A DNA stretch of 64,000 nt, from the NCBI GenBank assembly GCA_001436895.1, contig JQAY01000005.1:50337-114336 (forward strand). The letters run 5' to 3'. The notes under the pieces were generated by a model, which was not told the DNA's origin, did not search any database, and was given only the letters and a program-made list of their open reading frames with translations. Positions 17,649-27,485 of the stretch are shown here, one piece after another. The DNA comes from Weissella confusa (GTDB taxonomy: Bacteria > Bacillota > Bacilli > Lactobacillales > Lactobacillaceae). The translations under genes and the position numbers were made by a program. Each line of letters opens with the position of its first letter. The stretch's first letter is position 1.

Positions 17649-18113
17649 ATGACAATTTATGCGGGAACATTAACCAACCATGAGGAACGACACATTGCAA
17701 TTGTGATGAGCCGTTTCAATACGTTGATTACGGATGCTTTACTGGCAGGAGCAAAAGAAGCGTTGCTGATGCATGGTGTTGTAGAGAACAATATTGATGT
17801 TTATTACGTGCCGGGTGCGTTTGAAATTCCGTTGGTAGCTGAAAAGGTAGCTTTGACGCAAAAGTATGACGGCATTGTCACCTTGGGTGCGGTAATCCGT
17901 GGCGAGACTGATCACTACGATTTGGTGATTAATGGGTCAATGAACGGGATTGCGCAAGTTGGGTTGAAGACTGGCGTGCCAACCGTATTCGGTGTGTTGA
18001 CAGCGGATACTTTGGAACAAGCCCAACACCGTGCCGGTGGAAAAGCCGGTAACAAGGGTGGCGAAGTTGCTACCGCATTGCTCGAATTGTTGAGTGTGGT
18101 GGATGTCATTTAA
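17649..18113 (+). CDS. ribH: 6,7-dimethyl-8-ribityllumazine synthase RibH
   Basis: Condenses the two RibBA-derived precursors into lumazine and assembles a 60-subunit capsid. At 154 residues it has normal length. Recognisable are [14 protein letters not shown] at the N-terminus, the substrate loop [22 protein letters not shown] with the catalytic His, and the C-terminal [17 protein letters not shown] 17649 follows AAAAGGGGAA. It is the last gene of the riboflavin operon. I see no hairpin with a T run in the 120 bases after it. Confidence 0.97.
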   Translation: MTIYAGTLTNHEERHIAIVMSRFNTLITDALLAGAKEALLMHGVVENNIDVYYVPGAFEIPLVAEKVALTQKYDGIVTLGAVIRGETDHYDLVINGSMNGIAQVGLKTGVPTVFGVLTADTLEQAQHRAGGKAGNKGGEVATALLELLSVVDVI

Positions 18114-18235
18114 CGGCTAATTATGACCTAAAATCGAACAATTCAGAATCCAAGGGCTCATGTTAAAAATCTTCATATTTGATACGTACCATCCTAAGTA
18201 ATCAAAGAAAAAATAATAGTGAGGTATTACTTATC

Positions 18236-19000
18236 ATGGTAGATCGTTTGAAGGGCAAGGTTGCTATCGTTACTGGTGGAACAACTGGTTTGGGAAAGGC
18301 TATTGCACAACGCTTTATTGATGAAGGCGCAAAGGTTGTCATCACAGGACGTCGTGCAAACGTCGGTGAAGCAACGGCTGCTGAACTTGGTGGGGATGAT
18401 GTGATTCGTTTCCAACAACATGACTCAGCTGATGAGCAAGGTTGGAAGGACTTGATTGCTTACACGGAAGAAGCTTTTGGACCACTAAATGTGTTGGTAA
18501 ACAACGCTGGAATTGGTGCAACCAATGATATTGAGCACGACACGTTCGAAGCTTACCGTAAGTTGATGAGTATCAACGCTGACGGTATGTACTTGGGTAC
18601 GCAATACGGCTTCCGTGCAATGAAGGAGCACGGTGGTGGATCAATCATCAACATGTCATCAATCCTTGGTTTGGTTGGTGATACGATGACGGCTTCATAC
18701 AACGCATCAAAGGGTGCTGTTCGTTTGTTCTCAAAGTCAGCCGCTGTTTATGCAGCGCAAAACGACTTGAACATTCGTGTTAACACAGTGCACCCTGGTT
18801 ACATCGCAACGCCAATGACTGATGGATCAGGTGAGGGTGACTCAGTTGCACCATACGTTACGCAACGTTTGAAGACGCCAATGGGACGCATGGGTGAGCC
18901 TGATGACATCGCTTGGATCTGCGTATACTTGGCATCAGACGAATCAAAGTTCGCCACTGGTGCAGAGTTCGTCATCGACGGTGGATACACAGCTCAATAA
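18236..19000 (+). CDS. (R)-specific NADP-dependent alcohol dehydrogenase (SDR, LbADH-like)
   Basis: Short-chain dehydrogenase expected to reduce ketones or aldehydes to (R)-alcohols. It has 254 residues with the classical SDR features: cofactor motif VTGGTTGLGKAIA, VNNAG, the catalytic Ser in NMSSILG, and Tyr/Lys in YNASKGA. The pattern of ITGRR, QHDSADEQGW, RVNTVHPGYI and the C-terminal ESKFATGAEFVIDGGYTAQ closely follows the Lactobacillus brevis R-ADH that I know, so the assignment goes beyond the family; the basic residue after ITG supports NADPH. ATG 18236 follows GTGAGGT. It is convergent with citI across a strong shared terminator. Confidence 0.88.
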   Translation: MVDRLKGKVAIVTGGTTGLGKAIAQRFIDEGAKVVITGRRANVGEATAAELGGDDVIRFQQHDSADEQGWKDLIAYTEEAFGPLNVLVNNAGIGATNDIEHDTFEAYRKLMSINADGMYLGTQYGFRAMKEHGGGSIINMSSILGLVGDTMTASYNASKGAVRLFSKSAAVYAAQNDLNIRVNTVHPGYIATPMTDGSGEGDSVAPYVTQRLKTPMGRMGEPDDIAWICVYLASDESKFATGAEFVIDGGYTAQ

Positions 19001-19010
19001 TTTTATGACG

Positions 19011-19052
19011 AAAGAACCCGCAAATTCGGTTATGAATTTGCGGGTTCTTTTT
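19011..19052. terminator. Bidirectional terminator between the alcohol dehydrogenase and citI
   Basis: A perfect 17-bp stem (AAAGAACCCGCAAATTC and its complement) with a six-base loop, flanked by A and T runs, serves both convergent genes. Confidence 0.95.
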
Positions 19053-19058
19053 GGCATG

Positions 19059-20027
19059 CTACAGCTGTTTCAGTTGTTCAATTAGAACATCAGCTTTACT
19101 CTCGCTTAACACTCTAAAAGCAACCGACTCACTCATGATGAGTTCAGTGATGAGATGGCCTCGTAAGGCGCCACGGATAGCCAATGATTTTGATTTGTCT
19201 TGTGCTAACGCGACACGCCTTGGTACAGACATAATTTCTTCTAGTGATAATCCAACGATTTTGTCATTCTGGATATTGAGTATATTGCCGTTTTCGTCGT
19301 AAGGGCGACCGTATATATAACCAGCAATATCTTCGCGACGTGTAGTTGGGAAAATGCTATGCCAGTTATTATTCCAGATAGGTATTGAATCAAGCGAAGC
19401 TGGCGTCCCGAGCGCAGTGACTAAAAAATCCATATTGCGCGCAACGGTGAGCGCTCGCTGCATAGAAGGCTCGGCATATAATCCCTTGCGAACGAGGTCG
19501 TTCAAAATGTACAAGGGAGCAGGCAACGTAAAAAATTCGCCGGAAAACTTACGCGATAGTCGTTCGACAATATGCGTAGAATCAGCCGCTGAATTGTATT
19601 TTAAATTTTCACCTAAGAATTGGACAAATTTGACGTTTTCCAATGTGGCAGTTGGGGCATATTCAATCATGGCATTAATGGTTTCGCCCCACGAAATACC
19701 AACTATTTTGTTGCCACCTTTAATGTCTGCGTTTAATTTTTCGGCAGCGTAAAGGGTAACGCGTTCGGAAGTGCCAATCACGTTTTCATCATCTTGGATA
19801 ACGAAAAAGTGTGTCCCTGGATACTGTTCTGATAGCAAGCGTTCAAGACGGGAATTACGTTGGTTTGAATTTCTAATTTCAATTTTTATAACGCCATCTT
19901 TCACGGCTTGATCTAGAGCTTTGTTGATTTTGTAACGGCTGATTTTATACTTATCCGAAATGTCGCCAAAGGTTAATTTATTCAGATAATAATCTTCGGC
20001 AATTCTAGCTAGTTGTTCTTCATCCAT
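19059..20027 (-). CDS. citI: SorC/DeoR-type citrate operon regulator CitI
   Basis: 322-residue transcription regulator: N-terminal helix-turn-helix (LTFGDISDKYKISRYKINKAL, about residues 18-38), then a SorC-type sugar/ligand-binding domain (KIVGISWGETINAM, VKFVQFLGE, and the C-terminal GHLITELIMSE). It is divergent from citM, the arrangement described for CitI of Weissella paramesenteroides, which binds AT-rich operators and activates the citrate genes when citrate is bound. The start follows AAAGGAAAAC on the minus strand. The 263-bp gap to citM contains three AT-rich repeats that may be its binding sites. Confidence 0.87.
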   Translation of the reverse strand: MDEEQLARIAEDYYLNKLTFGDISDKYKISRYKINKALDQAVKDGVIKIEIRNSNQRNSRLERLLSEQYPGTHFFVIQDDENVIGTSERVTLYAAEKLNADIKGGNKIVGISWGETINAMIEYAPTATLENVKFVQFLGENLKYNSAADSTHIVERLSRKFSGEFFTLPAPLYILNDLVRKGLYAEPSMQRALTVARNMDFLVTALGTPASLDSIPIWNNNWHSIFPTTRREDIAGYIYGRPYDENGNILNIQNDKIVGLSLEEIMSVPRRVALAQDKSKSLAIRGALRGHLITELIMSESVAFRVLSESKADVLIEQLKQL

Positions 20028-20072
20028 TGTTGTTTTCCTTTGAATGTGAATGTTGTAACATCATCATACACC

Positions 20073-20161
20073 TTTTTAAAAATTTGAACTAGTCTACAAA
20101 AAATTGAATCTATTTTAAAAAATTCAATTGAAAAAGCGTAAGTGCATTTTAAAAATTTCAA
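20073..20161. promoter_or_regulatory. Three AT-rich direct repeats, candidate CitI operators
   Basis: Near-identical repeats with core TTTTAAAAA followed by TTSAA-type ends occur at 20073-20088, 20111-20127 and 20145-20161 between citI and citM. Core-to-core spacing is 39 and 34 bp. AT-rich operators in this position are known for CitI; the exact site boundaries here are inference. Confidence 0.5.
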
Positions 20162-20200
20162 AAAACTGCGAGATTTAAACTGGAAATTCGCAGTTTTTTT
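20162..20200. terminator. Hairpin between the citI operators and the citM promoter
   Basis: Ten-bp perfect stem AAAACTGCGA / TCGCAGTTTT with a 16-base loop and T/A runs on both sides. It lies upstream of the likely citM promoter, so it may insulate citM from stray transcription or stop an upstream-started RNA. Confidence 0.6.
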
Positions 20201-20210
20201 ATTTTGTCTA

Positions 20211-20239
20211 TTTACGCCTGTTTATCGCCAACATATACT
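20211..20239 (+). promoter_or_regulatory. Probable citM operon promoter
   Basis: TTTACG (20211-20216), 17-bp spacer, TATACT (20234-20239), 52 bp before the citM start and downstream of the putative CitI sites, suitable for activation. Confidence 0.7.
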
Positions 20240-20290
20240 CATACACGTAATCTTATGTGAATTGTTGAACATAGAAGGAGGCAAAATATT

Positions 20291-21436
20291 GTGGTTGATA
20301 TGAATCGTGTTTTGAAGATGCACAAAGCCCACACTGGTGTATTGGATCTTAAAGCCGATATTAGTATTAAAACACCAGATGATTTAAGTGAAGCATACAC
20401 CCCAGGTGTTGCAGGGCTTGCCAAGATGATTGCGGAGGACGAAGCGTTGAAAAACGTTTATACGATGAGTGGGAAGTTGATTCCAATCATCACTGATGGT
20501 TCTGCAGTACTTGGATTGGGAAATATTGGACCGGCGGCTGGGTTACCAATCGTTGAAGGAAAGGCACTTATTTACAAAGAGTTTTCAGGTGTAAATGCCA
20601 TTCCGATGGCGTTGAATCAAGTGGACGTCGATGAGTTTGTCGAAACTATTAAGACAATGGCGCCGTCATTTGCAGGAATTCATTTGGAAGATATCGCGGC
20701 TCCGCGCGTATTTGAAATTGAAAAGCGATTGAATGAAGAACTGGACATCCCCGTTTATCACGATGATCAAACCGGAACGGCAGTTGTCGTCTTAGCAGCA
20801 CTTATCAATGCAGCCAAAGTTGTTAACAAGCCTTTGAAAGACTTGAAGGTAGTGATTAATGGTATGGGAGCAGCTGGAGTGGCAACCGCCAAAATCTTGT
20901 TAGCGAGTGGCATGAATAACTTGACTCTAGTTGATATTCACGGTGTTATCCGCGCAGACGATAACGACTACAACGAGTATCAACGCGAACTAGCAACAGC
21001 AGTTAACCAAGTAGACGGTCAAAGTTTGGATGATGTCATCGATAATCAAGATGTTTTCATCGGATTGTCAGACGCAAATGTTTTGTCTAAGGAACAAGTT
21101 GCCCGTATGGCTCAAGATGCGATTGTCTTTGCTCTGGCGAACCCAGTTCCTGAAATTTTGCCAGAAGAAGCGCATGAAGGTGGCGCTGCCATTACGGCAA
21201 CTGGCTCATCACAATGGGCAAACCAAGTTAACAATGTGTTGGTGTTCCCAGGATTGTTCAAGGGATTGTTAGCAACGGACATTAAGAAGGTGGAACTAAG
21301 TCTGCAAGTTAAATTGGCGGAAGGGTTAGCACAAATGATAACTACGCCAACGGCAGACCACATTGTGCCACGCGTATTTGATGATGGTGTCGTCGATGCC
21401 GTTTCAAATGCAGTAATTGCATACGCTAAGGCATAA
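20291..21436 (+). CDS. citM: Malic-type oxaloacetate decarboxylase CitM
   Basis: Soluble malic-enzyme family protein that decarboxylates oxaloacetate, released by citrate lyase, to pyruvate. The 381-residue chain has the short-form malic enzyme signature SEAYTPGVAGLAK near residue 33, the substrate/metal region FAGIHLEDIAAP with the downstream YHDDQTGTA, and the dinucleotide motif INGMGAAGVATAK near 193. It opens the citrate operon, as in Weissella and Lactococcus, where the orthologue is a decarboxylase and not a malate dehydrogenase. The start is GTG 20291, with GGAGG nine bases before it. Confidence 0.92.
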   Translation: MVDMNRVLKMHKAHTGVLDLKADISIKTPDDLSEAYTPGVAGLAKMIAEDEALKNVYTMSGKLIPIITDGSAVLGLGNIGPAAGLPIVEGKALIYKEFSGVNAIPMALNQVDVDEFVETIKTMAPSFAGIHLEDIAAPRVFEIEKRLNEELDIPVYHDDQTGTAVVVLAALINAAKVVNKPLKDLKVVINGMGAAGVATAKILLASGMNNLTLVDIHGVIRADDNDYNEYQRELATAVNQVDGQSLDDVIDNQDVFIGLSDANVLSKEQVARMAQDAIVFALANPVPEILPEEAHEGGAAITATGSSQWANQVNNVLVFPGLFKGLLATDIKKVELSLQVKLAEGLAQMITTPTADHIVPRVFDDGVVDAVSNAVIAYAKA

Positions 21437-21448
21437 GACAGACATAAT

Positions 21449-22501
21449 ATGACTGATGAATTAAGAGATCTCTATCTATCGAATAAACAACAACGACGCA
21501 CTTGGCAACGGTTTGTGACCGAGCGAGGCATCCCCAACTTTAACGCCAATGAAATTGATGTCATTGAAGAAACGGTTGGTCTTTTCAATGATGAAGATGA
21601 GCTGGTAGGAACAGGGTCGATAACAAATCACGTTATCAAATATGTTGCTGTTTGTGACAAAGGCACCGATTCGAAAGGTGCTCGTTTTAATCGGATTATT
21701 TCAGAACTAGAAGGACGCCTAATTAGAAAAGGTCAAAGCCATTATTTCGTATTTACGAAGCCAGAATATGTCGCTAGCTTCAGTTACGTAGGGTTTAAGC
21801 CTTTGGCGACTTCTGATTACGGTGCACTGCTTGAAAAAGGAACGCCAAATATCCAAACGTTTGTAGAAAACGTGCCACATTATGGTGGGACTAAAGCGGC
21901 GATTGTCATGAACGCAAACCCATTCACGTTGGGACATAGATACTTGGTCGAGCAAGCAAGTAAAGAAAATGATCATGTTTATATCTTTGTTGTAAATCAG
22001 GACGTATCGCTGTTTACGACAGCTGAGCGTTTCAATTTGGTTAAACAAGGTGTCGCAGATTTAGATAACGTCGACGTGATTAACGGTCAAGAGTACATGG
22101 TGAGTTATCTAAGCTTTCCGTCTTACTTCATTAAGAATGCAGACGATGTGATTAAGTATCAAACAACCTTGGATGCGCGTCTGTTCAGGGATGGCATAGC
22201 AAGACCGCTTAACATCACGAAACGATATGTTGGGACAGAGCCTTTGTCACATACAACAGCCATTTACAATGAAACGTTGCAAACTGAGCTGCAACCAAGC
22301 GTTCAGTTGATAGAAATCGATAGAAAACAATTTGAAATGACGCGTGTTATTTCAGCAACAACAGTACGTTCAGCAATCGAACGAGGGGACGAAATGCTTT
22401 ATCAACAATTGGTGCCACCAACGACCAAACAGTTTATTGATAAGCATTTGGGCCTGTTGCAGGAGCGTATTGAAGGAGGAAAAAAGGTTAATGGAAATTA
22501 A
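21449..22501 (+). CDS. citC: [Citrate (pro-3S)-lyase] ligase CitC
   Basis: Activates citrate lyase by acetylating the thiol of the prosthetic group on CitD at the expense of ATP. The 350-residue protein has an N-terminal acetyltransferase-like domain and a C-terminal nucleotidyltransferase domain that opens AAIVMNANPFTLGHRYL at about residue 149 (the HxGH-type ATP site), with the late ISATTVRSAI motif. ATG 21449 lies 12 bp after citM and has only a weak ribosome site. The last 11 bases overlap citD. Confidence 0.94.
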   Translation: MTDELRDLYLSNKQQRRTWQRFVTERGIPNFNANEIDVIEETVGLFNDEDELVGTGSITNHVIKYVAVCDKGTDSKGARFNRIISELEGRLIRKGQSHYFVFTKPEYVASFSYVGFKPLATSDYGALLEKGTPNIQTFVENVPHYGGTKAAIVMNANPFTLGHRYLVEQASKENDHVYIFVVNQDVSLFTTAERFNLVKQGVADLDNVDVINGQEYMVSYLSFPSYFIKNADDVIKYQTTLDARLFRDGIARPLNITKRYVGTEPLSHTTAIYNETLQTELQPSVQLIEIDRKQFEMTRVISATTVRSAIERGDEMLYQQLVPPTTKQFIDKHLGLLQERIEGGKKVNGN

Positions 22502-22784
22502 GAAAAGTGCAGTCGCCGGCACACTAGAATCATCCGACGTACAAATTATGTTGAGTGCTGGAAATAACGGCATCGAATTTGAGCTGGTTTCCGATGTTGC
22601 AAAGCAGTTTGGTGATGCAATCAAGGAAACAATTACTGATGTATTGAACACTTATGGCGTAACGGATGCTGCAGTTAGTGTTGTAGATAAGGGAGCGCTC
22701 GATATGGTGATTCGTGCACGAGCAATCGCTGTTGTACAACGAGCACTCGATATTGTAGATACGCCAAACTGGGAGGTGCTTTAA
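22491..22784 (+). CDS. citD: Citrate lyase acyl carrier protein, gamma subunit CitD
   Basis: Small carrier subunit (97 residues) of citrate lyase. The serine of AGTLESSDVQI (about residue 14) receives the phosphoribosyl-dephospho-CoA group made by CitX/CitG. The C-terminal half (ALDMVIRARAIAVVQRAL) matches the family. ATG 22491 follows GAAGGAGGAAAAAAGG; a longer in-frame opening from 22344 lies within citC and is not used. The gene starts inside the citC end and is followed one base later by citE. Confidence 0.95.
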   Translation: MEIKKSAVAGTLESSDVQIMLSAGNNGIEFELVSDVAKQFGDAIKETITDVLNTYGVTDAAVSVVDKGALDMVIRARAIAVVQRALDIVDTPNWEVL

Positions 22785-22785
22785 G

Positions 22786-23700
22786 ATGGCTAATACTGAG
22801 GAACGTTTACGTCGAACAATGATGTTTGTGCCTGGAAACAACCCGGCAATGATCAAGGATGCTGGTATCTACGGTGCAGATTCAATCATGTTTGACTTGG
22901 AAGATGCGGTGTCTATGCCTGAAAAGGATGCGGCACGCTACCTAGTATACGAAGCGCTTAAGACGGTTGACTATGGTGATGCTGAATTGGTTGTTCGTAT
23001 TAACGGCTTGGACACGCCATATTTCGAAAATGATATTAAGGCGATGGTCAAGGCTGGGGTGGACGTTATTCGTTTACCAAAAGTGGAATCAGCAGAGATG
23101 ATTCATACCCTGGAAGAGTTGGTTGAAAATGCCGAAAAAGAGTTTGGACGCACAGTTGGTGAGACAAATTTGATGGCGGCGATCGAGTCAGCAAAGGGTG
23201 TTGTTAATGCTTACGAAATTGCAAGCGCTTCTGATCGCATGATTGGAATTGCATTGTCTGCTGAGGACTACACAACGGACATGAAGACGCACCGTTATCC
23301 TGATGGTCAAGAATTGTTGTACGCCCGCAATGTGATTTTGCATGCAGCCCGTGCAGCCGGTATTGCAGCTTTTGACACTGTGTTTACGAACATGGATGAC
23401 GAAGAAGGATTTAAGCGTGAGACGGAATTGATTCACCAACTTGGATTTGATGGCAAGTCTTTGATTAACCCACGTCAAATCAGTTGGGTTAATGATGTTT
23501 ATCGTCCAACGAAGAAGGAAATTTTGAATGCCCAAAACGTGATGGCAGCAATTGAAGCAGCTAAGCAAAAGGGTTCAGGTGTTATTGCCATGAACGGACA
23601 AATGGTTGATCGTCCCGTTGTGATGCGTGCAGAGCGTGTTATGCGTTTGGCTAAGGCAAACCACTTGGTAGATTTGGAGGGAAACTACATTGAAGAATAG
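22786..23700 (+). CDS. citE: Citrate lyase beta subunit CitE
   Basis: Citryl-ACP lyase subunit, which splits citryl-CitD into oxaloacetate and acetyl-CitD. At 304 residues it has normal length; [32 protein letters not shown] and [15 protein letters not shown] are the HpcH/citrate lyase beta signatures, with the metal-binding Glu in AAIES and Asp in LSAEDY. ATG 22786 follows GGGAGGTGC and is nearly contiguous with citD. The next gene begins inside its last codons. Confidence 0.96.
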   Translation: MANTEERLRRTMMFVPGNNPAMIKDAGIYGADSIMFDLEDAVSMPEKDAARYLVYEALKTVDYGDAELVVRINGLDTPYFENDIKAMVKAGVDVIRLPKVESAEMIHTLEELVENAEKEFGRTVGETNLMAAIESAKGVVNAYEIASASDRMIGIALSAEDYTTDMKTHRYPDGQELLYARNVILHAARAAGIAAFDTVFTNMDDEEGFKRETELIHQLGFDGKSLINPRQISWVNDVYRPTKKEILNAQNVMAAIEAAKQKGSGVIAMNGQMVDRPVVMRAERVMRLAKANHLVDLEGNYIEE

Positions 23701-25228
23701 TGTAAATCGCGAGATTCCAGACGAAATTTTGCAAGATAAGAATTATAACGCATTTGAAACTGTTGAATTCGGTCACCCGGTTATCGATCGCGTGGCGCCT
23801 AAGGTTCGTGCTACCACGGGCGATGATAAGATGATTGATTCAATTGATGAAGTTGTTTCAAAAACAGTCCGCGATGGCATGACGATTTCATTCCACCACC
23901 ACTTCCGCGAGGGTGATTTTGTATTCAACATGGTAATGCGCAGCATTATTGACCACGGCGTTAAAGATTTGACGTTGGCACCATCATCACTAACAAATGT
24001 GATGAACGATATCGTGGTTGAAGCGATTGAAAAGGGTGTTGTTACGAATATCACGTCATCTGGTATGCGTGGTACGTTGGGGGATGCCGTCTCACACGGT
24101 GCGTTGAAGAACCCAGTTATTTTCCGTTCACACGGTAATCGCGCACGTGCAATTGAGGCTGGTGATATCAAGATTGACGTTGCCTTCCTTGGTGTACCAA
24201 ATGCCGATGAAATGGGAAATGCCAATGGTATGGATGGCGATGCTGCCTTCGGGTCATTGGGTTACGCCCTTATGGATGCGCAATATGCCGATACATTGGT
24301 TTTGGTTACGGATACAATCAAGCCTTATCCAAACACACCTGCATCAATCAAGCAAACGCAAGTCGATTACGTCGTAAAGGTTGATGCTGTGGGTGATCCA
24401 GACAAGATTGGGTCTGGTGCAACGCGCTTTACTAAGGATCCTAAAGAATTGCAAATTGCACAAATGGTGCACGACGTCATTGTGAACTCACCATACTTCA
24501 AGCCTGGTTTCTCATTCCAAACGGGTACTGGTGGAGCGGCTCTAGCTGTTACGCGTTTCTTGCGTCAATCAATGATTGAAAAGAATGTGAAAGCATCATT
24601 TGCACTTGGTGGTATCACTAAGCCAACAGTTGACTTGCTTGAAGAAGGTTTGATTGACCGCGTAATGGATGTTCAGGACTTTGACAAGGGGGCCGCTTCA
24701 TCAATGAAGGGTAACCGTAATCAACAAGAAATTGACGCGTCATGGTATGCAGATCCAGCTAATAAGGGTGCTGTTGTTGATAACTTGGATGTTGTTATCT
24801 TGTCAGCTTTGGAAATTGATACTAAGTTCAACGTCAATGTTATGTCTGGTTCAGATGGCATTATTCGTGGTGCTATCGGTGGACACCAAGATGCCGCTAC
24901 TGCTAAGTTGACCATTATTTCAGCACCACTTGTTCGTGGACGTATTGCGACAGTGGTACCTGATGTAACGACGGTTATTACACCGGGTGATTCTATTGAT
25001 GTGTTGGTTACTGAAGTCGGTATTGCCATCAACCCTAAGCGTCAAGATTTGATTGATGTTTTGAGTAAGGTGCCAGGGTTGCCTATTTACACCATCGAAG
25101 AGTTGCAACAAAAGGCAGCTGCAATCGTTGGTACGCCAAAGCCACTTGAGTTTACGGATCGCGTCGTAGCGTTGGTTGAATACCGTGATGGTAGCTTGAT
25201 TGATGTCATCAAGGAAATTAAAGATTAA
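23690..25228 (+). CDS. citF: Citrate lyase alpha subunit CitF
   Basis: Citrate:acetyl-ACP transferase subunit that exchanges acetate for citrate on CitD. At 512 residues it is full length; [33 protein letters not shown] and the C-terminal [12 protein letters not shown] are family hallmarks. The start is TTG at 23690, supported by GGAGG at 23676-23680 nine bases upstream; it overlaps citE by 11 bp. No ATG in this frame gives a better start. Confidence 0.96.
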   Translation: MKNSVNREIPDEILQDKNYNAFETVEFGHPVIDRVAPKVRATTGDDKMIDSIDEVVSKTVRDGMTISFHHHFREGDFVFNMVMRSIIDHGVKDLTLAPSSLTNVMNDIVVEAIEKGVVTNITSSGMRGTLGDAVSHGALKNPVIFRSHGNRARAIEAGDIKIDVAFLGVPNADEMGNANGMDGDAAFGSLGYALMDAQYADTLVLVTDTIKPYPNTPASIKQTQVDYVVKVDAVGDPDKIGSGATRFTKDPKELQIAQMVHDVIVNSPYFKPGFSFQTGTGGAALAVTRFLRQSMIEKNVKASFALGGITKPTVDLLEEGLIDRVMDVQDFDKGAASSMKGNRNQQEIDASWYADPANKGAVVDNLDVVILSALEIDTKFNVNVMSGSDGIIRGAIGGHQDAATAKLTIISAPLVRGRIATVVPDVTTVITPGDSIDVLVTEVGIAINPKRQDLIDVLSKVPGLPIYTIEELQQKAAAIVGTPKPLEFTDRVVALVEYRDGSLIDVIKEIKD

Positions 25229-25272
25229 ATGACTTTTGGAATGCCATCCAAAAGGGAAATGTGAGTTAGATA

Positions 25273-26661
25273 ATGAGTATTTTTGATATAGGTGAAGCGG
25301 TTGATTTGCTGACGGTACTTGATAACCGTGAATGGCGCAGTCGCTTACAAGATAAGTTGAAAGTGACCAATTCTGACAAAATTGTTATCAGTGCAAAATT
25401 AAATATACCTGGTCCTATCAAGAATAACGATATCCTACAGAAAGTTTTCATGGACGGATGGCAGACATTTGTTGCAGGGCTTGAATGCAACAGCCAGTAT
25501 GAAATGCTGTTTGCTGAGCGCGTTACAGGCCCAGAAGCCTTTATAACAGTGGATAGTAATTTAGCTGCCGTTAAAAAGACCGCTATTTTATTTGAAGAAA
25601 CCTACGCCTTAGGAAGACTGTTTGACATTGATGTGATGGCTAATGGTCAAACTGGTTATCAATTGTCTCGTGAGGATTTAGGCTTTGGACCACGGTTGTG
25701 CTTGATTTGTGGCAAGCCAGCAAAGGTGTGCGCCAAGGAGCAAAATCACACGCTTGATGAAGGGTATGAAGTGATTAATCAAATGTACCAAGGAGCAACC
25801 AGCAAAGAGTTAATCTTTGAAAAAGAGTCCCAAGAAACTGTCGTAAATAACGCTCTAAAAGGATTGCTTTATGAGGTGTCTTTGAATCCTAAACCTGGTT
25901 TGGTTGATCCGGTTTCAATGGGTTCACACACTGATATGAATGTGTTTACGTTCATTGACAGCAGTCTGTCTTTGAAAAGTTATTTAGACAAAGCCTTCAA
26001 GCTGGGTCGAAATTTTGAAGGAAGCGATTTGAAGTTGTTGTTTAACGCTTTAAGAGCTGAAGGTGTCCTCGCTGAGCAAACCATGTTTAACGCGACTAAT
26101 AACGTCAATACACACAAAGGTGCCATTTTTTCGTTAGGAATTTGGGTTACTGCAATTGCGTATTCTACAAAGGATGGATCAGCAACAATGACGGAAGTTC
26201 GTCGTGTGATACAACGAATGGTTGAAGGCCTTATTGAGAAGGATTTGGCTTCGAACAGAGTGGCCACGACCGCAGGTGAGCAACAATTCCAAACCTATCA
26301 ATTGACGGGGATTCGAGGAGAAGCAGTTAATGGTTTTCCGGGTGTTGCTGAAGTTGCAGTACCGTTTTTGCAAGCAACGTTTGGCACAATGACCCAACGG
26401 CTATTGGATACTTTGATGAAAATTGCAGCGACACTTGAAGATTCGACCTTGATCAAGCGCGCCAAAACACCTGATGTTTTGGCTGAGATGAAAGAATGGA
26501 CAAGTATATATTTCAAGCTAGGTGGTAGTCACACTGAGCAAGGTATGAAATACTTGTGCGATTTGGATCGATTATTTATCGAACGAAACTTAAGCATTGG
26601 CGGTTCGGCTGATACGCTGATTTTGACGATATTTATTGGTCAACTAACGGGGCTGCTTTAA
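25273..26661 (+). CDS. citXG: CitXG fusion: holo-citrate lyase synthase / triphosphoribosyl-dephospho-CoA synthase
   Basis: Makes and attaches the citrate lyase prosthetic group. Residues 1-170 are CitX (GPEAFITVD, then [22 protein letters not shown], the cysteine-rich end typical of CitX), which transfers the nucleotide to CitD. Residues about 180-462 are CitG ([54 protein letters not shown]), which makes triphosphoribosyl-dephospho-CoA from ATP and dephospho-CoA. In many bacteria these are separate genes; fused forms are known. ATG 25273 has a modest GTGAG site. Confidence 0.93.
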   Translation: MSIFDIGEAVDLLTVLDNREWRSRLQDKLKVTNSDKIVISAKLNIPGPIKNNDILQKVFMDGWQTFVAGLECNSQYEMLFAERVTGPEAFITVDSNLAAVKKTAILFEETYALGRLFDIDVMANGQTGYQLSREDLGFGPRLCLICGKPAKVCAKEQNHTLDEGYEVINQMYQGATSKELIFEKESQETVVNNALKGLLYEVSLNPKPGLVDPVSMGSHTDMNVFTFIDSSLSLKSYLDKAFKLGRNFEGSDLKLLFNALRAEGVLAEQTMFNATNNVNTHKGAIFSLGIWVTAIAYSTKDGSATMTEVRRVIQRMVEGLIEKDLASNRVATTAGEQQFQTYQLTGIRGEAVNGFPGVAEVAVPFLQATFGTMTQRLLDTLMKIAATLEDSTLIKRAKTPDVLAEMKEWTSIYFKLGGSHTEQGMKYLCDLDRLFIERNLSIGGSADTLILTIFIGQLTGLL

Positions 26662-26662
26662 A

Positions 26663-27460
26663 ATGCAATTTTTAACGGATGATCATGTGAAGCTGGTTTA
26701 TACGGACGAAGGTGATGGACAACCAATCATTTTTTTGACCGGGTATTCCGGCATAAAAGAAGAATGGTACTTCCAGCGAAACTTTTATGTGAATCACGGT
26801 TATCGTGTTATCACAGTTGATTGGCGAAATCATGGTGAATCGGCCCGAACGGGTAAAAATCTAACAATAAAACAATTGGCTGCTGATGTGAACGCATTAA
26901 TCATGTACTTGAAGCTTGATAAAGTTATCTTAATTGGACACTCGATGGGAGCAAGTGTTATCTGGGCCTATCAATCCCAGTATGGTGAAACGCACATCGC
27001 CATAATAATCACAATTGATGAATCTCCTAAATTAACAAATGATTCGGATTGGCAAAGTGGCGTGCGAAATTTAAATGCCCAAACGATGGACTTCGTTTTA
27101 CCAACCATGATGAATCAACAAATGTGCATGCAACCAATCGATTCAAAATTAAGACAACTATTAGCACAACAGCATGAAAGTCATTTCTTTGATGCAACAT
27201 TAAACGCGCCTTTGTTGGCGAATCATGCGCTGTCAGATTGGAGACAAACGCTCGCAGATCTTTCTATCCCACAATTAATTGTGACGGGAGAACGGTCTCC
27301 AATCTGGCAGCATGATTTTTGTCGCTATTGTGAAAAAGTTATCAATGACAAATCTCGGGTCGTCACCATTAATCAGGTTGGTCACATGCCACAGATAGAA
27401 GTACCTGAAAAATTTAATGAAATAACGTTGGATTTTATTCAACACAAACTAGGAATATAA
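26663..27460 (+). CDS. Alpha/beta hydrolase within the citrate operon
   Basis: 265-residue alpha/beta-fold hydrolase: oxyanion segment FLTGYSGIKEEW, DWRNHGES, the nucleophile elbow IGHSMGAS with Ser94, and the late VGHMPQIEVP with His241. The substrate is unknown. It starts one base after the citXG stop and 25 bp before citP, so it is cotranscribed with citrate genes although no hydrolase step is known in this pathway. In Leuconostoc/Weissella citrate operons this slot is occupied by a gene called citR; whether this is its counterpart needs alignment. It has weaker codon bias than the lyase genes. Confidence 0.85.
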   Translation: MQFLTDDHVKLVYTDEGDGQPIIFLTGYSGIKEEWYFQRNFYVNHGYRVITVDWRNHGESARTGKNLTIKQLAADVNALIMYLKLDKVILIGHSMGASVIWAYQSQYGETHIAIIITIDESPKLTNDSDWQSGVRNLNAQTMDFVLPTMMNQQMCMQPIDSKLRQLLAQQHESHFFDATLNAPLLANHALSDWRQTLADLSIPQLIVTGERSPIWQHDFCRYCEKVINDKSRVVTINQVGHMPQIEVPEKFNEITLDFIQHKLGI

Positions 27461-27485
27461 GACAGATATAAATGGAGATAGAATT

